Below are positions 1 through 10,480 of a stretch of DNA of 64,000 nt, piece after piece. This DNA comes from Mucidula mucida (lineage: Eukaryota; Basidiomycota; Agaricomycetes; Agaricales; Physalacriaceae), in assembly GCA_015501055.1 (NCBI GenBank), contig JADNYV010000150.1, forward strand, positions 1 through 64,000. The letters are read 5' to 3'. Each line of letters starts with the position of its first letter. Position 1 is the stretch's first letter. The translations under genes were made by a program, and so were the position numbers. The notes below the pieces were generated by a model. The model was not told the DNA's origin, did not search any database, and was given only the letters and a program-made list of their open reading frames with translations.

Positions 1-108
1 GCCCGGTAGCGACAGAATGACAAACAATGCTTATGCACGCCTGGCGCAGAAGGCATTCTGTAGTGTGGAGGAGGGTTGGACAAGGGTGCATACAATCCAG
101 ATTGAGGA

Positions 109-636
109 TGTTATGAATGACCATATTTTCACACTTTCACATCTTATCATATCTTATCGGGGGCCTTGTCTTATCAACCAACGGACTGCTTCATCATCTG
201 TTTCGTCACCGATCATACCCTTTTCATTACCAAAGCCGTACTCATGTTGGACACACACCCAACACATGGATGACATCATACATGCCGATACCTCATGGAC
301 TCCCTATTGTATACACACCGCCGACACTCGTAGTACACATGGTCGTTTCAGTATTATTACTTACATGCAGTTACCACTCGTATTTAATGGTTTCACGGAC
401 TAGTAGCATACAACACTGGGTCAAGGGCGTGGAGCATCCCTAGTGGAAACGCGTATGGACAAGGAGTCTCAAACACAGACTTACTAGTATATAAGCAGTA
501 GTGTAGTATCATTGTACTTTAGTTCCGATCTCGTTTATACACCTGGCCTAGCCTAGTCTTACGAACGCGAACGTTTTCTCTTTCAGTTCTTGCTGTGGTA
601 CCTGGTTGAGTCTCGTGGCTTAGTCAGTCGCTAACA
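109..636 (+). repeat. 5' LTR
   Basis: A 528-bp direct repeat of 6061-6589 with TG...CA ends. By eye the two copies differ at about 13 substitutions and one indel (roughly 97.5% identity), and all but one substitution are transitions. The LTR carries a TATA box and the predicted RNA start. Small open frames across the LTR are not conserved as proteins and were not annotated. Confidence 0.93.
488..521 (+). promoter_or_regulatory. LTR core promoter: TATA box and predicted RNA 5' end
   Basis: TATATAAG at 488-495 is followed about 25-30 bp later by TTAGTTCCGATCT. An RNA starting near 520-521 would begin with the exact sequence complementary to the primer-binding site at 639-650. That independently supports this start and defines the U3/R border. 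Confidence 0.6.
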
Positions 637-638
637 GA

Positions 639-650
639 AGATCGGAACTA
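639..650 (+). other. Self-primer binding site (Tf1-like)
   Basis: AGATCGGAACTA lies two bases after the 5' LTR. It is the exact reverse complement of TAGTTCCGATCT at 520-531, which is the predicted 5' end of the element's RNA. Many retroelements pair here with a host tRNA 3' end. This layout instead matches the self-priming mechanism known for Tf1/sushi-type chromoviruses, where the RNA 5' end folds back to prime reverse transcription. Confidence 0.75.
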
Positions 651-1229
651 CTTTCTACCACCTACCACACATCCCTGATCGTCGATCAGCACTTTGCTGT
701 TTGATCATCGCACATTCCCCATCCCCTTTCCTGTTTACAGATCAACGGATTCCTAATCCCAGCGCACGTCCGCATACGTGTGTATTGGTCCCAGTAGCGC
801 CGGCTAACAGTTAGAGATAACTGCCTTGGGTGCTGGAAGTAGCCGCTCTCACGAGAACGAACTTTTGGCAGTTGCACTTCAGTGGGCGCTGTTTACGGGT
901 CAACCCCCGTTCCCAGGAAAACTTCGGCTTACCTCACACCAGAGGGACGTCGGCTGGGCAATTGCGAACTTGTGACGAGCTCTTGGGCTCCGTAGATACG
1001 TAGTCAGTAGTCGGTAAAATAGCGTAGACAGTTACGATACCTACCTACTTTACTTACATTACGATACACACCACATTCCCCACCCTACCAAGTCCTGGAT
1101 TCTATTTCAGATCTAGGCGATTCCTCCTCATTCATCCAAACTCTATTCCCTCACCGTTTCATCCAAATCCGCATCACCCATATCCCCACTTTCACCCTTT
1201 CACTCTCCGATCCATCACCCCGATTCATC

Positions 1230-2140
1230 ATGTCCAACGAACACCCGAAACCGCTCCTCACACACCCGCTTATCAGCCGATGTCGAAATCAAAGGCCGAT
1301 CCTTGTCAACAAGCCTTACGACTATGACGGGGACAAGTCCAAGTACAAGAGCTGGTGGCGATCGATGTTCACATACATCCGTGACAAGAAGAACAACCTC
1401 ACATCTGACTCCAAAGGATCGATGTTGTTCTCTCCTACATCCGAGGAGATCATGTAGATGCATGGGTCCAGAACTACTCGGACCAGAACTTCGACGAGGA
1501 AGAAGAGGAATGGACAGTCTCTTGGACGGAGTTCAAGAAGATTGAAGGAGCGATTTGTGGATCCAACCTCGCGCGAGACGCGCAAGACCAGATCAGCGGT
1601 TGCGCCAGGGGCAAGACACCGCTCAAGATTTCTTCCAGAAGTTCGAGGTCCTGCTCACTCAGGCAGGATATCAAGGATGACGCATTGTGTGCGACTTCTC
1701 GAGACCAATGTCAACGAGAAGATCATCGACCAGATCTATGGCAGCCGAGACGGGTTGCCAGAGAAGTACAAGATTGGAAGGCACAGATCTTCAGATCGAT
1801 CAGCTGTGGAGAAGGCGGGCGGCGAGCAAGAGGTCCGGCATGCAGTCCCGGCCTCAAGCTCCGCAGGTGGCTACATCGAGAGCTAATCCTACGAACCCAC
1901 CTCCAACGCCGATCACACGACGAGATGCCACCGGTGTTACCTATGGAGGAGCCGGCAGGCCGATGGACATCGACAATGCACGTCGAAGGGACTTGCTTCA
2001 GCTGTGGCGAACAGGCCAGTCAGCAGGTTCTGTCCAAGAAGGGTCGACCCCAGACAATTCGGGGTCTATGGACCGAAATGAATGACGAGGAGAAGAGGAA
2101 GCTGGCCGAAGAGTTGGGTTTTGCGAAGCTCCCGCAGTAG
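1230..2140 (+). pseudogene. gag (frameshifted)
   Basis: The start at 1230 sits after a 590-nt leader and opens with a gag-like stretch (PYDYDGDKSKYKSWWRSMF). The frame stops at 1457, but likely gag sequence continues in other frames (for example LLETNVNEKIIDQIYG near 1700 and KKGRPQTIRGLWTEMNDEEK near 2040-2080). The nucleocapsid zinc knuckle is damaged: CFSCGE is present but the following His and Cys of a CX2CX4HX4C knuckle are out of frame. At least three frame changes are needed to read through, so no functional Gag is expected. Identification rests on position and the gag-like motifs. Confidence 0.8.
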
Positions 2141-2153
2141 ACGCAGTCCTGCC

Positions 2154-2905
2154 GGAGCAGTCATCAAGGAAAGGTTGTCAGATGCAGAATCTATTTACAG
2201 TACGGGTACTGAAACATCTAAAATATCATCGACGACTTTACCACCAAAACCTGCGAAAGAAAGATTTGAGCCAAATACGCCTGAGTGGATCGCACAACGG
2301 CTAAGAGAGGATGACGTGTCGAGAGCAGTGGGAATTTTGAGAGCATGGATGCCGGAGCGGAGAGAGAGAGAAGCGACGGAGGAGAAGGTGATGGCGATCA
2401 GAGCGTTGACAAAGGAAGCTGCGGTGGAAGTTGTGACGGAGTTGAAAAAGTCGAGGAAGTACATCCGGGGAACAAAGGGGCAGGACATGAAACTCCGAGT
2501 AACCATAGAGAGCGTACACACAGGCTCTGAATGGGAAACAGTGCCCTTCTTGACAGTGGAGCAACGGGTTCTTGTGTCAATAAAGAATTCGTCGAGAAGA
2601 ACGGACTCCCGATCAAGGAGTTACCGGTCAAGCTCCCTGTTTACAATGCGGATGGAACCCTAAACGAGGGAGGAGCAATCGAAGGTTTTGTGGAGGTCCG
2701 GATGAAGATCGGAGATCACGCCGAAAAGATTGAGTTGGCCGTCACCAATCTCGGCAAAACAAGTATCTTTTTGGGGCTAGATTGGCTACGATATCACAAC
2801 CCCACAATCAACTGGACGGAATCCACATTGACTTTGATCGATGCCCAGACCGCTGCGGCTATCTACCCGAGTACAACTCACCGGAAGATGAAGGAGAAGA
2901 CGTAG
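2154..2905 (+). pseudogene. pol 5' part: linker and aspartic protease
   Basis: A linker rich in charged residues (WIAQRLREDDVSRAVGILR, about 2285-2345) leads into a retropepsin domain in the frame 2531-2905. The active-site motif LLDSGATGSCV and the flap/C-terminal motif IFLGLDWLRYHNP are both present, so the protease fold is recognisable. The linker and the protease are in different frames near 2530-2600, so the polyprotein is broken just before the catalytic Asp. Confidence 0.8.
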
Positions 2906-3930
2906 AAGAGAAGTTGGAAGAGGGAGAGCGTTTGTTCTGGATGGACTGGGACAACTATCGCAAAAGCGGGAAAAGCTGAGATCACAACAGCCTTCATCCG
3001 CTGCTGCACCTTACATCGAGGAATTTTCCGATGTATTCAGCAAGGCGGACTTTGACAAGTTACCGGAGCGAAGACCCTGGGATCACGCGATAGAACTTAC
3101 GCCTGGTTCCAAACCGGTTGACTGCAAGGTTATCCCCTTAGTCCATCGAGCAGAAGGCATTAGATGAGTTCCTGGAAGAAAACATACGACGGGACGTATA
3201 CGGCCATCAATTTCACCTATGGCATCACCTTCTTCTTTGTCAAAAAGAAGGATGGAAGCCTTCGGCCAGTACAGGATTATCGGAAGTTGAACGACATGAC
3301 AATCAAGAACCGATACCCTTGCCGTTGATCAGGAGCTTATCGACAAGTTGAAGGGAGCAAAGGTTTTCACAAAGATGGATGTCCGATGGGGTTACAATAA
3401 CATCCGGATCAAAGAAGGTGATGAGTGGAAAGCGGCGTTTAGAACAAACCGAGGCCTGTTCGAGCCCTCAGTCATGTTCTTCGGACTTACAAACTCGCCG
3501 GCAAGTTCCAATCGTTCATGAATCACATCTTGAAGGAGTTGATTGACGGCGGACATGTTATAGTTTACCTAGACGATATACTTATCTTTACGAACACTCT
3601 CGAGGAGCATAGACAGATTGTACGAAAGGTATTGGAGATATTACGAGTAAATAAGCTGTATTTAAAACCCGAGAAATGTAGTTTTGAGGCACAGACTGTA
3701 GATTACTTAGGAGTTATTGTTGGAGGAGGAGAAGTGAAGATGGATCCGGCAAAAGTGGCTGTAGTGAAGGAATGGAAGGAGCCGACGAAGAAGAAGGAAG
3801 TGCAGTCATTCCTGGGCTTCTGCAACTTCTACCACGTTTCATCGGGGATTTGCGGGAGTAGCGAAGCCTTGACATGCTAACGGGAAGGGCGATGGGTTTG
3901 GGGATGGAGCACAGAGGCGTTTGAGGAGTT
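2906..3930 (+). pseudogene. pol middle part: reverse transcriptase (frameshifted)
   Basis: RT blocks occur in shifting frames: YIEEFSDVFSKADFDKLPE (about 3010), a finger region near 3240-3340, a palm segment near 3370-3500, and an open frame 3518-3880. That last frame holds the catalytic VIVYLDDILIF motif and the thumb motif LYLKPEKCSFE. About five frame changes or stops occur between 2905 and 3929, including one just before the RNase H domain. The YLDD box is intact, but the enzyme could not be made from this copy. Confidence 0.85.
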
Positions 3931-6049
3931 GAAACGGAGGATGACGGAAGAACCCGTTCTGATCGTACCACGCGACGACGGCAAGTTTCGAGTTGAGGCG
4001 GACTCCTCGAACTATGCGAACGGGGCGGTTCTTTCCCAGTTTGTTGACGGAAAATGGAGACCAGTAGCTTTCCGATCTCGCGCGCTGAACGAAGTGGAGC
4101 GCAATTATGAGATCTACGACAAAGAGATGATGGCTATTATGGACTCGATCGACGACTGGCGGCAATATCTCCTAGGCGCTAAGGAGACAGTGGAGGTTTT
4201 TACCGATCATCAAAACCTTCAGTACTTTAGGAAACCGCAGAAGTTGAACCGGAGGCAGGCGCGATGGGTTACGGAGTTGGCAGAGTATGACATACAGATG
4301 ATTCACAAGCCGGGCAAGACAATGGGGAAAGCTGATGCCTTGTCAAGGATGACAGGCCTTGAGAAGGGGGAAAAAGATAACGAAAACGTTGTTTTACTAA
4401 AACCGGAGTTTTTTATATCACAAATTCAATTTTCTTTACATACAGTAGCTACACCGGAGGACGAATTACTTAACAAAATCAAACAAAGAAAAGGAAACAA
4501 GGACAGATACGTACAAAAAGCATTAGAAAACAAAGAAAAAGGATGGGAAGAGAAGGAAAACGGACTTATTATATGGAAAGATCGTATTTACATACCGAAG
4601 GACAAGGAATTGCGGGGAAAAGTTATTGGAATGCATCATGATGCACAGCTTGCAGGGCATCCGGGACGGTACAAGACTCTCGAGTTGATCACACGCACCT
4701 ATTGGTGGCCAGGAATTAGCCGAGACGTCCGCGAATACGTGGAAGGGTGTCAAAAATGCCAAGTTACAAAGTCACATCGCACAAAACCGGCTGCACCCCT
4801 CCATCCTATAGATGTACCAAGCGAACCATGGGAGAAAGTTGGGACGGACATGATCGGCGAGTTGCCGGAGTCGGGAGGATACAATGCGATCAGCACGTTT
4901 GTGGACCATTTCACAAAGCGGTTACGCATTATACCAACACACACCACCCTGACGTCAGAAGGCATGGCTCGTATTTACCGCGATCGAATCTTCCCCATAC
5001 ATGGATTGCCGCGACAGATGATACACGATCGAGGTCCGCAATACCACTCGCGTTTCATGAAGGAGTTATACCGGCTGTTGGGCATTGAAGGGAACTTCAT
5101 GACGGCGTACCATCCACAGGCAAATGGGCAGACGGAACGGCTGAACCAAGAGATAGAACATTTCTTACGGTTATTTGTCAACTACCATCAGAACGACTGG
5201 CACGAATGGTTACCCTCTGCTGAATTCGTTTACAACGATCGAGTTCACTCGGCGACCAAAGTCACTCCGTTCTTCGCAGACATGGGCAGACATCCCTACA
5301 AAGGCACCGCTCCGAAAACGGCATCGAGAAATGAGACTGCGCAGGAGTTTGCCGATGGCATGAGGAAAACATGGGACGAAGTGGGGTCAGCATTGAAGAT
5401 GGCAAAAGAAGACATGAAACGGTTTTATGACAGGAAGCGGACAGAGGCAGTAGAGTACAAGGAAGGCGACAAGGTATGGCTGGAGGGGACGAATCTCAGC
5501 ACGGACCGACCAATGAAGAAGCTCGATGACAAACGCTTCGGGCCGTTCAAAGTGATCAAGAAAGTCGGGACGAGCTCTTACAAGCTCCAGATTCCTCACA
5601 CGTGGAAAAGCATTCATCCCGTGTTCAATGAGGCTCTGTTGACGCCTTACCACGAGCCGCAATTTCCAACGCAACCCCAAGACACGCGTCCACCACCTGT
5701 GCTGGAAGGAGCCGAACCGGAATGGGAGGTTGAGAAAGTGGTGAATTCCCGGAAGTACCGCGGGGGTTTTCAATACAAGGTTCACTGGAAGGGTTATGGC
5801 ACACACGAACAGACATGGGAACCGGCATGCAATCTCAAGAATGCCGACGAAGCCATTCGCGATTTCCACCAGCAGTACCCAAAAAAGCCGAAGCCACCTG
5901 CGCTTGCTCGCATCGAAGTCCCCATGTCGCAATTTCCATCACACCTATTCCGACCCATGCCACCGCCTGACACCGAACCTATTGATGTCACGCTACCCTC
6001 TGCGGCCCTCATGGAGCAAATCTGGCGCAGAATGGAACTTGCGCCTTAA
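3929..6049 (+). CDS. pol 3' part: RNase H, integrase and chromodomain (intact frame)
   Basis: One open frame of 706 codons. It starts on TTG, so it is the downstream part of pol rather than a gene with its own start. RNase H spans residues about 15-130 (FRVEADSSNYANGAVLSQ). The integrase HHCC zinc domain is near 230-275 (HHDAQLAGHPG to CQKC). The catalytic core follows, with Asp in GTDMIGE, Asp in IHDRGPQ and Glu in QANGQTERLNQEIE, giving D,D,35E. A GPF/Y-like segment (FGPFKVIKKVG) comes next, then a chromodomain near 590-640 (EWEVEKVVNSRKY, YKVHWKGYGTHEQTWEP). The aromatic residues that bind methyl-lysine are present, so heterochromatin targeting is plausible. Expression would need the broken upstream frames, so function in this copy is doubtful. 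Confidence 0.9.
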   Translation: MKRRMTEEPVLIVPRDDGKFRVEADSSNYANGAVLSQFVDGKWRPVAFRSRALNEVERNYEIYDKEMMAIMDSIDDWRQYLLGAKETVEVFTDHQNLQYFRKPQKLNRRQARWVTELAEYDIQMIHKPGKTMGKADALSRMTGLEKGEKDNENVVLLKPEFFISQIQFSLHTVATPEDELLNKIKQRKGNKDRYVQKALENKEKGWEEKENGLIIWKDRIYIPKDKELRGKVIGMHHDAQLAGHPGRYKTLELITRTYWWPGISRDVREYVEGCQKCQVTKSHRTKPAAPLHPIDVPSEPWEKVGTDMIGELPESGGYNAISTFVDHFTKRLRIIPTHTTLTSEGMARIYRDRIFPIHGLPRQMIHDRGPQYHSRFMKELYRLLGIEGNFMTAYHPQANGQTERLNQEIEHFLRLFVNYHQNDWHEWLPSAEFVYNDRVHSATKVTPFFADMGRHPYKGTAPKTASRNETAQEFADGMRKTWDEVGSALKMAKEDMKRFYDRKRTEAVEYKEGDKVWLEGTNLSTDRPMKKLDDKRFGPFKVIKKVGTSSYKLQIPHTWKSIHPVFNEALLTPYHEPQFPTQPQDTRPPPVLEGAEPEWEVEKVVNSRKYRGGFQYKVHWKGYGTHEQTWEPACNLKNADEAIRDFHQQYPKKPKPPALARIEVPMSQFPSHLFRPMPPPDTEPIDVTLPSAALMEQIWRRMELAP

Positions 6050-6057
6050 GGAGGGGG
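6048..6057 (+). other. Polypurine tract
   Basis: AAGGAGGGGG starts within the TAA stop codon of pol and ends three bases before the 3' LTR. This is the usual plus-strand DNA primer site of LTR retrotransposons. Confidence 0.75.
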
Positions 6058-6060
6058 TGA

Positions 6061-6589
6061 TGTTATGAATGACCATATTTTCACACTTTCACATCTTATC
6101 ATATCTTATCGGGGGCCTTGTCTTATCAACCAACGGACTGTTTCATCATCTGTTTCGTCACCGATCATACTCCTTTTCATTACCGAAGCCGTACTCATGT
6201 CGGACACACACCCAACACATGGATGACATCATACATGCCGATACCTCATGGACTCCCTATTGTATACACACCGCCGACACTCGTAGCACACATGGTCGTT
6301 TCAGTATTATTACTTACATGCAGATACCACTCGTATTTAATGGTTTCACGGACTAGTAGCATACAACACTGGGTCAAGGGCGTGGAGCATCCCTAGTAGA
6401 AACACGTATGGACAAGGAGTCTCAAACACAGACTTACTAGTATATAAGCAGTAGTGTAGTATCATTGTACTTTAGTTCCGATCTCGTTTATACACCTGGC
6501 CTAGCCTAGTCTTACGAACGCGAACACTTTCTTTCTTAGTTCTTACTGTGGTACCTGGTTGAGTCTCGTGGCTTAGTCAGTCGCTAACA
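6061..6589 (+). repeat. 3' LTR
   Basis: Direct repeat of 109-636, with the same TG...CA ends, TATA box (about 6440) and predicted RNA start TAGTTCCGATCT at 6473-6484. Its end lies 170 bp from the stop codon of the neighbouring minus-strand gene. Confidence 0.93.
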
Positions 6590-6759
6590 CTCTCGTGACC
6601 GTCCCATCTCCGTGCACCTTATGTTCACAGCAAGATAAAAAGCAGAAACCACAGAACCGAGAGAATCAATTAAGCAGGCAGTACAAACGGAGCAAGAGCA
6701 ACAAACGAAAAGAGCACTATACAAAACGAAAAAGCCACAAAATCTAAAGCAACAGAAAT

Positions 6760-8145
6760 CTACTCCGTCGCGTACCCCGAGGTATTGATCTCCTTGGTAG
6801 TCGGCTGGCGCTGTACGGGCACAGGCGCAGCAGATGGAGGTGCAGGCTGCGAGGCAAACGTCGACGCGCTGCCCGCTCCAAATGATGAGGAAGCAGGAGC
6901 CGACGAGCCCGGTTGAGCGAAAGCAGACGATGGCTGCAATGTAGAAGATGGAGCGTTAAATGCGGTTGTGGATGTGAATGGCTGCACGAATGTCGATTGT
7001 GCAAATGCGGATGTGGATGTAGGCGCTGGCTGCACGAATGCCGATTGCGCAAACGTATACGCGGGAGGCTGTTCAAAAGCCGACGACGCTCCAAATCCTG
7101 AACCAGACGCCGCTCCATACGCAGACGATTGTCCAAAAGCAGCCTGCTGGCCAAAGCCAGGTAACGCCCCGCTGGCAGCCATATCATCCAAAAAGTTATC
7201 AGCCGCCTTGCGCAACCGCGGGTCTCTCGCCCGATCATACGTCGTGCCCTGAGGAGGGTGGACACTCTCCACCACCTCTTCCTCCTCCCATTCCTCCTCC
7301 TCCTCCTCTTCCTCAACACCACCCTCCGCCCTCTCAAGCGTAGTCTCCTCGCCTTCCTCCTCTCCCCTATCCGGCACGACATCCCACCTCACATCGTCGG
7401 GATGCCGATACCCCTCCGACACGTTCCCAACAATAACCGCCTCTGCCAGCGGCCTAAAGTTCCTGACAATCCGCGGCCAGTCCATCGGATATTTTGTATA
7501 GAAGAACACTGCAAACGCGTAGATGGCGCGCGTGTGTTTGGCTTGGATGGCGTCGAATGAGGAGGAGAGGGATGAAGAGGCGGCGGAGAGGGAGTTGGTG
7601 AGATAGTCGTTGTGTGACTGGAGCTGGGTGATGTAGGCGAGATATTGCTCGTCGTTGCCGGTCTGTGTTTGAGCCTGGTCAGCGAGCAGCTGGCTCGCGA
7701 CCTCCTGCGCATGCTGCAGGACATACGCCTCCGTATGGCGTCTGACCTCCTCCACCCACTCCTCCGCATCACGCCGAACCCTGTCCGCCTCTCGCCGCGC
7801 CTCCTTCGCTGCTTCCCTCGCCTGAGAAAACCAAGCTCAGGACAGCGAAAAGAAGCCGAGATGAAAACGAACCTCCACAATATCCCGCGTAGTCTGCTCG
7901 TGCACCGCCCTCCTCGCTTCATCCAGCTCCGCAATCTGCGCCTTCAGCTGCGCGTTCCGAGTCTTGACATCCTCTAGCTCCGCCTTGGTATCCTGCAGCT
8001 CCGCCTTGGTATCCTGCAACTCCGCCTTGACTTGCTTCAACTCCCCAGTACGCTTTGGGAGGACGTCAATGGTCTTGAGGTACTTGGCCTTGTACCTCTC
8101 TGCACGCAACTCCGCTTCGAATTCGCGCTGGACAACGTTGGACAT
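6760..8145 (-). CDS. Coiled-coil, acidic, FG-like repeat protein
   Basis: Two exons: 8145-7873 and 7821-6760, with a 51-nt intron (GTTCGT...CTCAG, phase 0), giving 444 residues. Exon 1 starts MSNVVQREFEAELRAER and is a coiled coil with tandem 7-residue units (KAELQDT twice, then KAELEDV). The coil continues over the splice (AREAAKEARREADRVRRDAE), which supports the exon model. The middle has a folded-looking stretch (FAVFFYTKYPMDWPRIVRNF) and then a run of acidic residues. The C-terminal third is low-complexity Ala/Ser/Pro/Gln with GFG, AFGQ and AFAQ repeats resembling FG nucleoporins, but no known family was recognised. Degenerate copies of the 5' end and promoter lie at 12.6-12.9 and 18.9-19.3 kb. 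Function is unknown. Confidence 0.75.
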
Positions 8146-8439
8146 TGCGCGCAGTTTTTTATTGTTGGGTGGGGCGGGGGTGGCGTCCTCGGAACTCGGT
8201 CGCTTTCGTTTGAGAGTGGGCTAGAGATAGTTAAGCACGAGTAATCTCGAGAATACGACGAGTGGCAATCACCTCATCGATATCGGGAAAGTTTGCTGAA
8301 TAACTGGGCCTGGGCATGGTGATATCTAGAACCTAGTCAGCGCCCCACCAGATTTTGGCGGGAAAACAACTTGCACGTACCAGTTATGCAGTGGGCGTGA
8401 AGCAAGAGATATGGAATAGTGCAGCACACTATCCGTCGT

Positions 8440-8470
8440 CCTAGCTATTATACTTCCCAGCCCATTGACC
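8440..8470 (-). promoter_or_regulatory. Conserved TATA-like core upstream of the coiled-coil gene
   Basis: On the minus strand AAGTATAATAGCTAGG lies about 300 bp before the ATG at 8145. The same block (CTAGCTATTATA on the plus strand) recurs upstream of the two 5' fragments at about 12892-12907 and 19240-19255. Its retention in all three copies suggests it belonged to the duplicated promoter. Confidence 0.4.
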
Positions 8471-9319
8471 ACAACGTAATCTGGGGCCGTCCTCCTCCAT
8501 TGTGCTGGTCAATGCGCGCGCGAGATAAATAGTCGACCCTGAGTACAAGGGCGCAGAGAGGTGCATGGACCGTGTATTTGACGTTGTCGGAACAAAGCAT
8601 GGGAGAAGGAAAGCATGACGTAACGCGATGATTCCAGGGGTATCAGTCACACGACCTTTGCTCTAGCACTTTGACTCTACTTCTAGCGTCTAAAACACGA
8701 ATTGCGTCGACCCGCCTTCCCTGGACGCAAGTTTGTCTACTGATGCTTTTTGGTAAACCATCCTGGCACAATCCGTTAACCCCATTGGCTAGCAGTAAAT
8801 CCTTTCTCTGCAATGTCTTCCACGCCCCATGTGGCTTATTGGTTACATGGTGTTCTATCTCAACAATTGTTGAGATCATCCATCTAAGAATACAATACTT
8901 TCAACCTTCGTCGCTCTTTTCCCTCTGCCATACATGATATCCAACTCACAGCCTGCGTTTTCCGCACTCATTTCAGCCTCAGGCCACCGGATTCTTGTGC
9001 AGGCGCAGGACTTACAAGCGAAACTCAAAACGCACATCCCAAAGACTTAGACTACTACTAGGGTAAGTCTTATCTTGAAATTCGACTATGTACTTTACTT
9101 AACGCGCAGGCGTTTCACCTAGCGGTGACAACGGCTTGGTTACATTGGACTATTACCGCTTTTTGGTCCTTGGACCCAGATCACCAAATTGTGGCGTATA
9201 TCTACCTTGATATGTTTGCAATCGTTTCTTTGTTTCAACGAGCCGCCCAAAGATAGTTTTTGGTCTTGACTTTCCATTGAACGCGGTAGATAACTCAAAA
9301 TCGTCTAAACCTCATTCCG
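8471..9319. other. Intergenic, no recognised feature
   Basis: No conserved reading frame, RNA or repeat was recognised. The stretch separates the coiled-coil gene promoter from the first tRNA-like repeat. Confidence 0.4.
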
Positions 9320-10480
9320 CACGCAAGCGTCTGACCTAGCGGTCTCGACTGCCTAATGCAGTCAATGCGATGTCTTTTTCTTTATGTCGATTTTGTACTG
9401 AAATCCCAAGGTAGGAAGCGCGAAGGCGTATCTCATCTAACATTTTTTTTCTCAGTGACAGCCTAGCTCCCCATGCAGGCTTCTGACCTAGCGTTTCGAC
9501 GACTCGATGCATTGCCGCTCGCGAGTGTTGTTTTGCAACCTTGTACTTGGGCATACAATCGGAAACACTCGCACGTTAGAGAGCTCAGCGCTGAGGAGGC
9601 CACTGCTAACTACGACACATTTCTACTCGTCAGTCCTCCTTCCTTTGCTTACCGCGTTCTTCAACCCTATCGAGTGTCCTAATGATGATTTCACATACAG
9701 GCGTCTGGCCTAGCGGTCTCGATGGCTTGATAGGTATAGAATATGACATGCTTTTTTAAAGTCTCGGACTAGAGTCTCAACGCCGTTTAGTGAGAATAGC
9801 AAGCCTCTATTGGTGCGTACCATCTCTAGACACTCCCTACCCATGTGACCCCACGCAGGCGTCTGACCTAGCGGTTAAACACCTAGAGCATCATGAGGTA
9901 AGGAATTTTTTGGTCTTGGACGCGCTGCCGGTATTACAGGCATACTCTTCTCGGCCTTCAAATTATGTCGCCCAAGCAGAAAATATCAAGGTACTCACTC
10001 GAGCTCGTGTACTTCAACAGGCGTCGGTTCAGCGGCCTGATGCGATATAGGGAATCAATGGATGCCATGTTTTGACTTGACTAACCCAAATGAACATAGT
10101 ACTAGGGCGTTTCTATTCAATGGCTTCGTTGTATGGACAAGTCGTTTCTGTTTCAGCGCTGAGGTATTCCGGTGGCCGCGTCGTCCGAGTCGTCCTTATT
10201 TCTCTGGTTGTACGGTCAATTCCGACTTACGTGAATTGGCGGTATCGCGTTCTATCATTGAAGAAGCGCACAGCGTTATACGGCGCACGTAGCCATGTTT
10301 GGCGGGACGTGGTTGTGCCACTGATACTCGGAATTACTCCAGATTCCAGCCTGCTACTACGCCCGTGTAGCTTAGTGGTCTACATTGGGTGTTGAAAGTA
10401 AAGGCTGTCTGTTTTTTAGCACTCGACGTTTGAATCGCACTGAGGCTCCGACTCGAACCTTGGGCTGAGTATTCACAGGC
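9320..10480 (+). repeat. Cluster 1 of tRNA-like A-box repeat units
   Basis: Units begin near CAGGCGTCTGACCTAGCGG and carry TGRCCTAGCGG, which fits the Pol III A-box/tRNA D-arm pattern TRGCNNAGYGG. Clear copies are at 9332, 9484, 9706 and 9864, with a weaker one at 10025, spaced about 150-220 bp. Most are followed 35-60 bp later by a T-run and then a short TCTTGGAC or TCTCGGAC block. No clear B-box follows the A-box in these copies, so they look like decayed tRNA-derived or SINE-like heads rather than tRNA genes. Confidence 0.6.
10361..10445 (+). ncRNA. tRNA-like relic with A-box and B-box-like motifs
   Basis: GCCCGTGTAGCTTAGTGGTC resembles a tRNA 5' end and D arm (A-box TAGCTTAGTGG at 10368-10378). 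GTTTGAATCGC near 10429 resembles a B-box/T loop. A T6 run lies between them, which would end Pol III transcription early, and the acceptor ends do not pair well. It is best read as a tRNA pseudogene or SINE head; identity is uncertain. Confidence 0.35.

Larger units (their letters stand above)
109..6589 (+). mobile_element. Ty3/gypsy chromovirus LTR retrotransposon, partly decayed
   Basis: A 6.5-kb element bounded by two near-identical direct repeats that start TGTTATG and end CTAACA. Between them, in order, lie a leader, gag, aspartic protease, reverse transcriptase, RNase H, integrase and a C-terminal chromodomain, which is the chromovirus order of Metaviridae. Gag, protease junction and RT carry several frameshifts, while the 3' part (RNase H-integrase-chromodomain) is one open frame, so this copy cannot make a complete polyprotein. 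No target-site duplication is visible: GAGGA precedes the left LTR and CTCTC follows the right one. That fits recombination between copies or later decay of one flank. Confidence 0.95.

Noticed and set aside
17..443. Open frames of 108-128 codons across the left LTR
   Set aside because: The same frames recur in the right LTR with indels and have no domain; they are by-products of LTR sequence.
104..6594. Target-site duplication for the LTR element
   Set aside because: GAGGA at the left and CTCTC at the right do not match as direct repeats, so none is claimed.
6744..7382. 212-codon Arg-rich frame antisense-phase to the coiled-coil gene
   Set aside because: It is a shifted reading of the low-complexity tail and acidic run of the 6760-8145 gene; Arg-rich composition is a typical artefact.
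9473..9910. Recurring peptide QASDLAV in frames through the A-box units, suggesting a repeat-encoded protein
   Set aside because: The peptide is only the translation of GCGTCTGACCTAGCGG; frames break between units and T-runs interrupt them, so RNA-type units explain it better.
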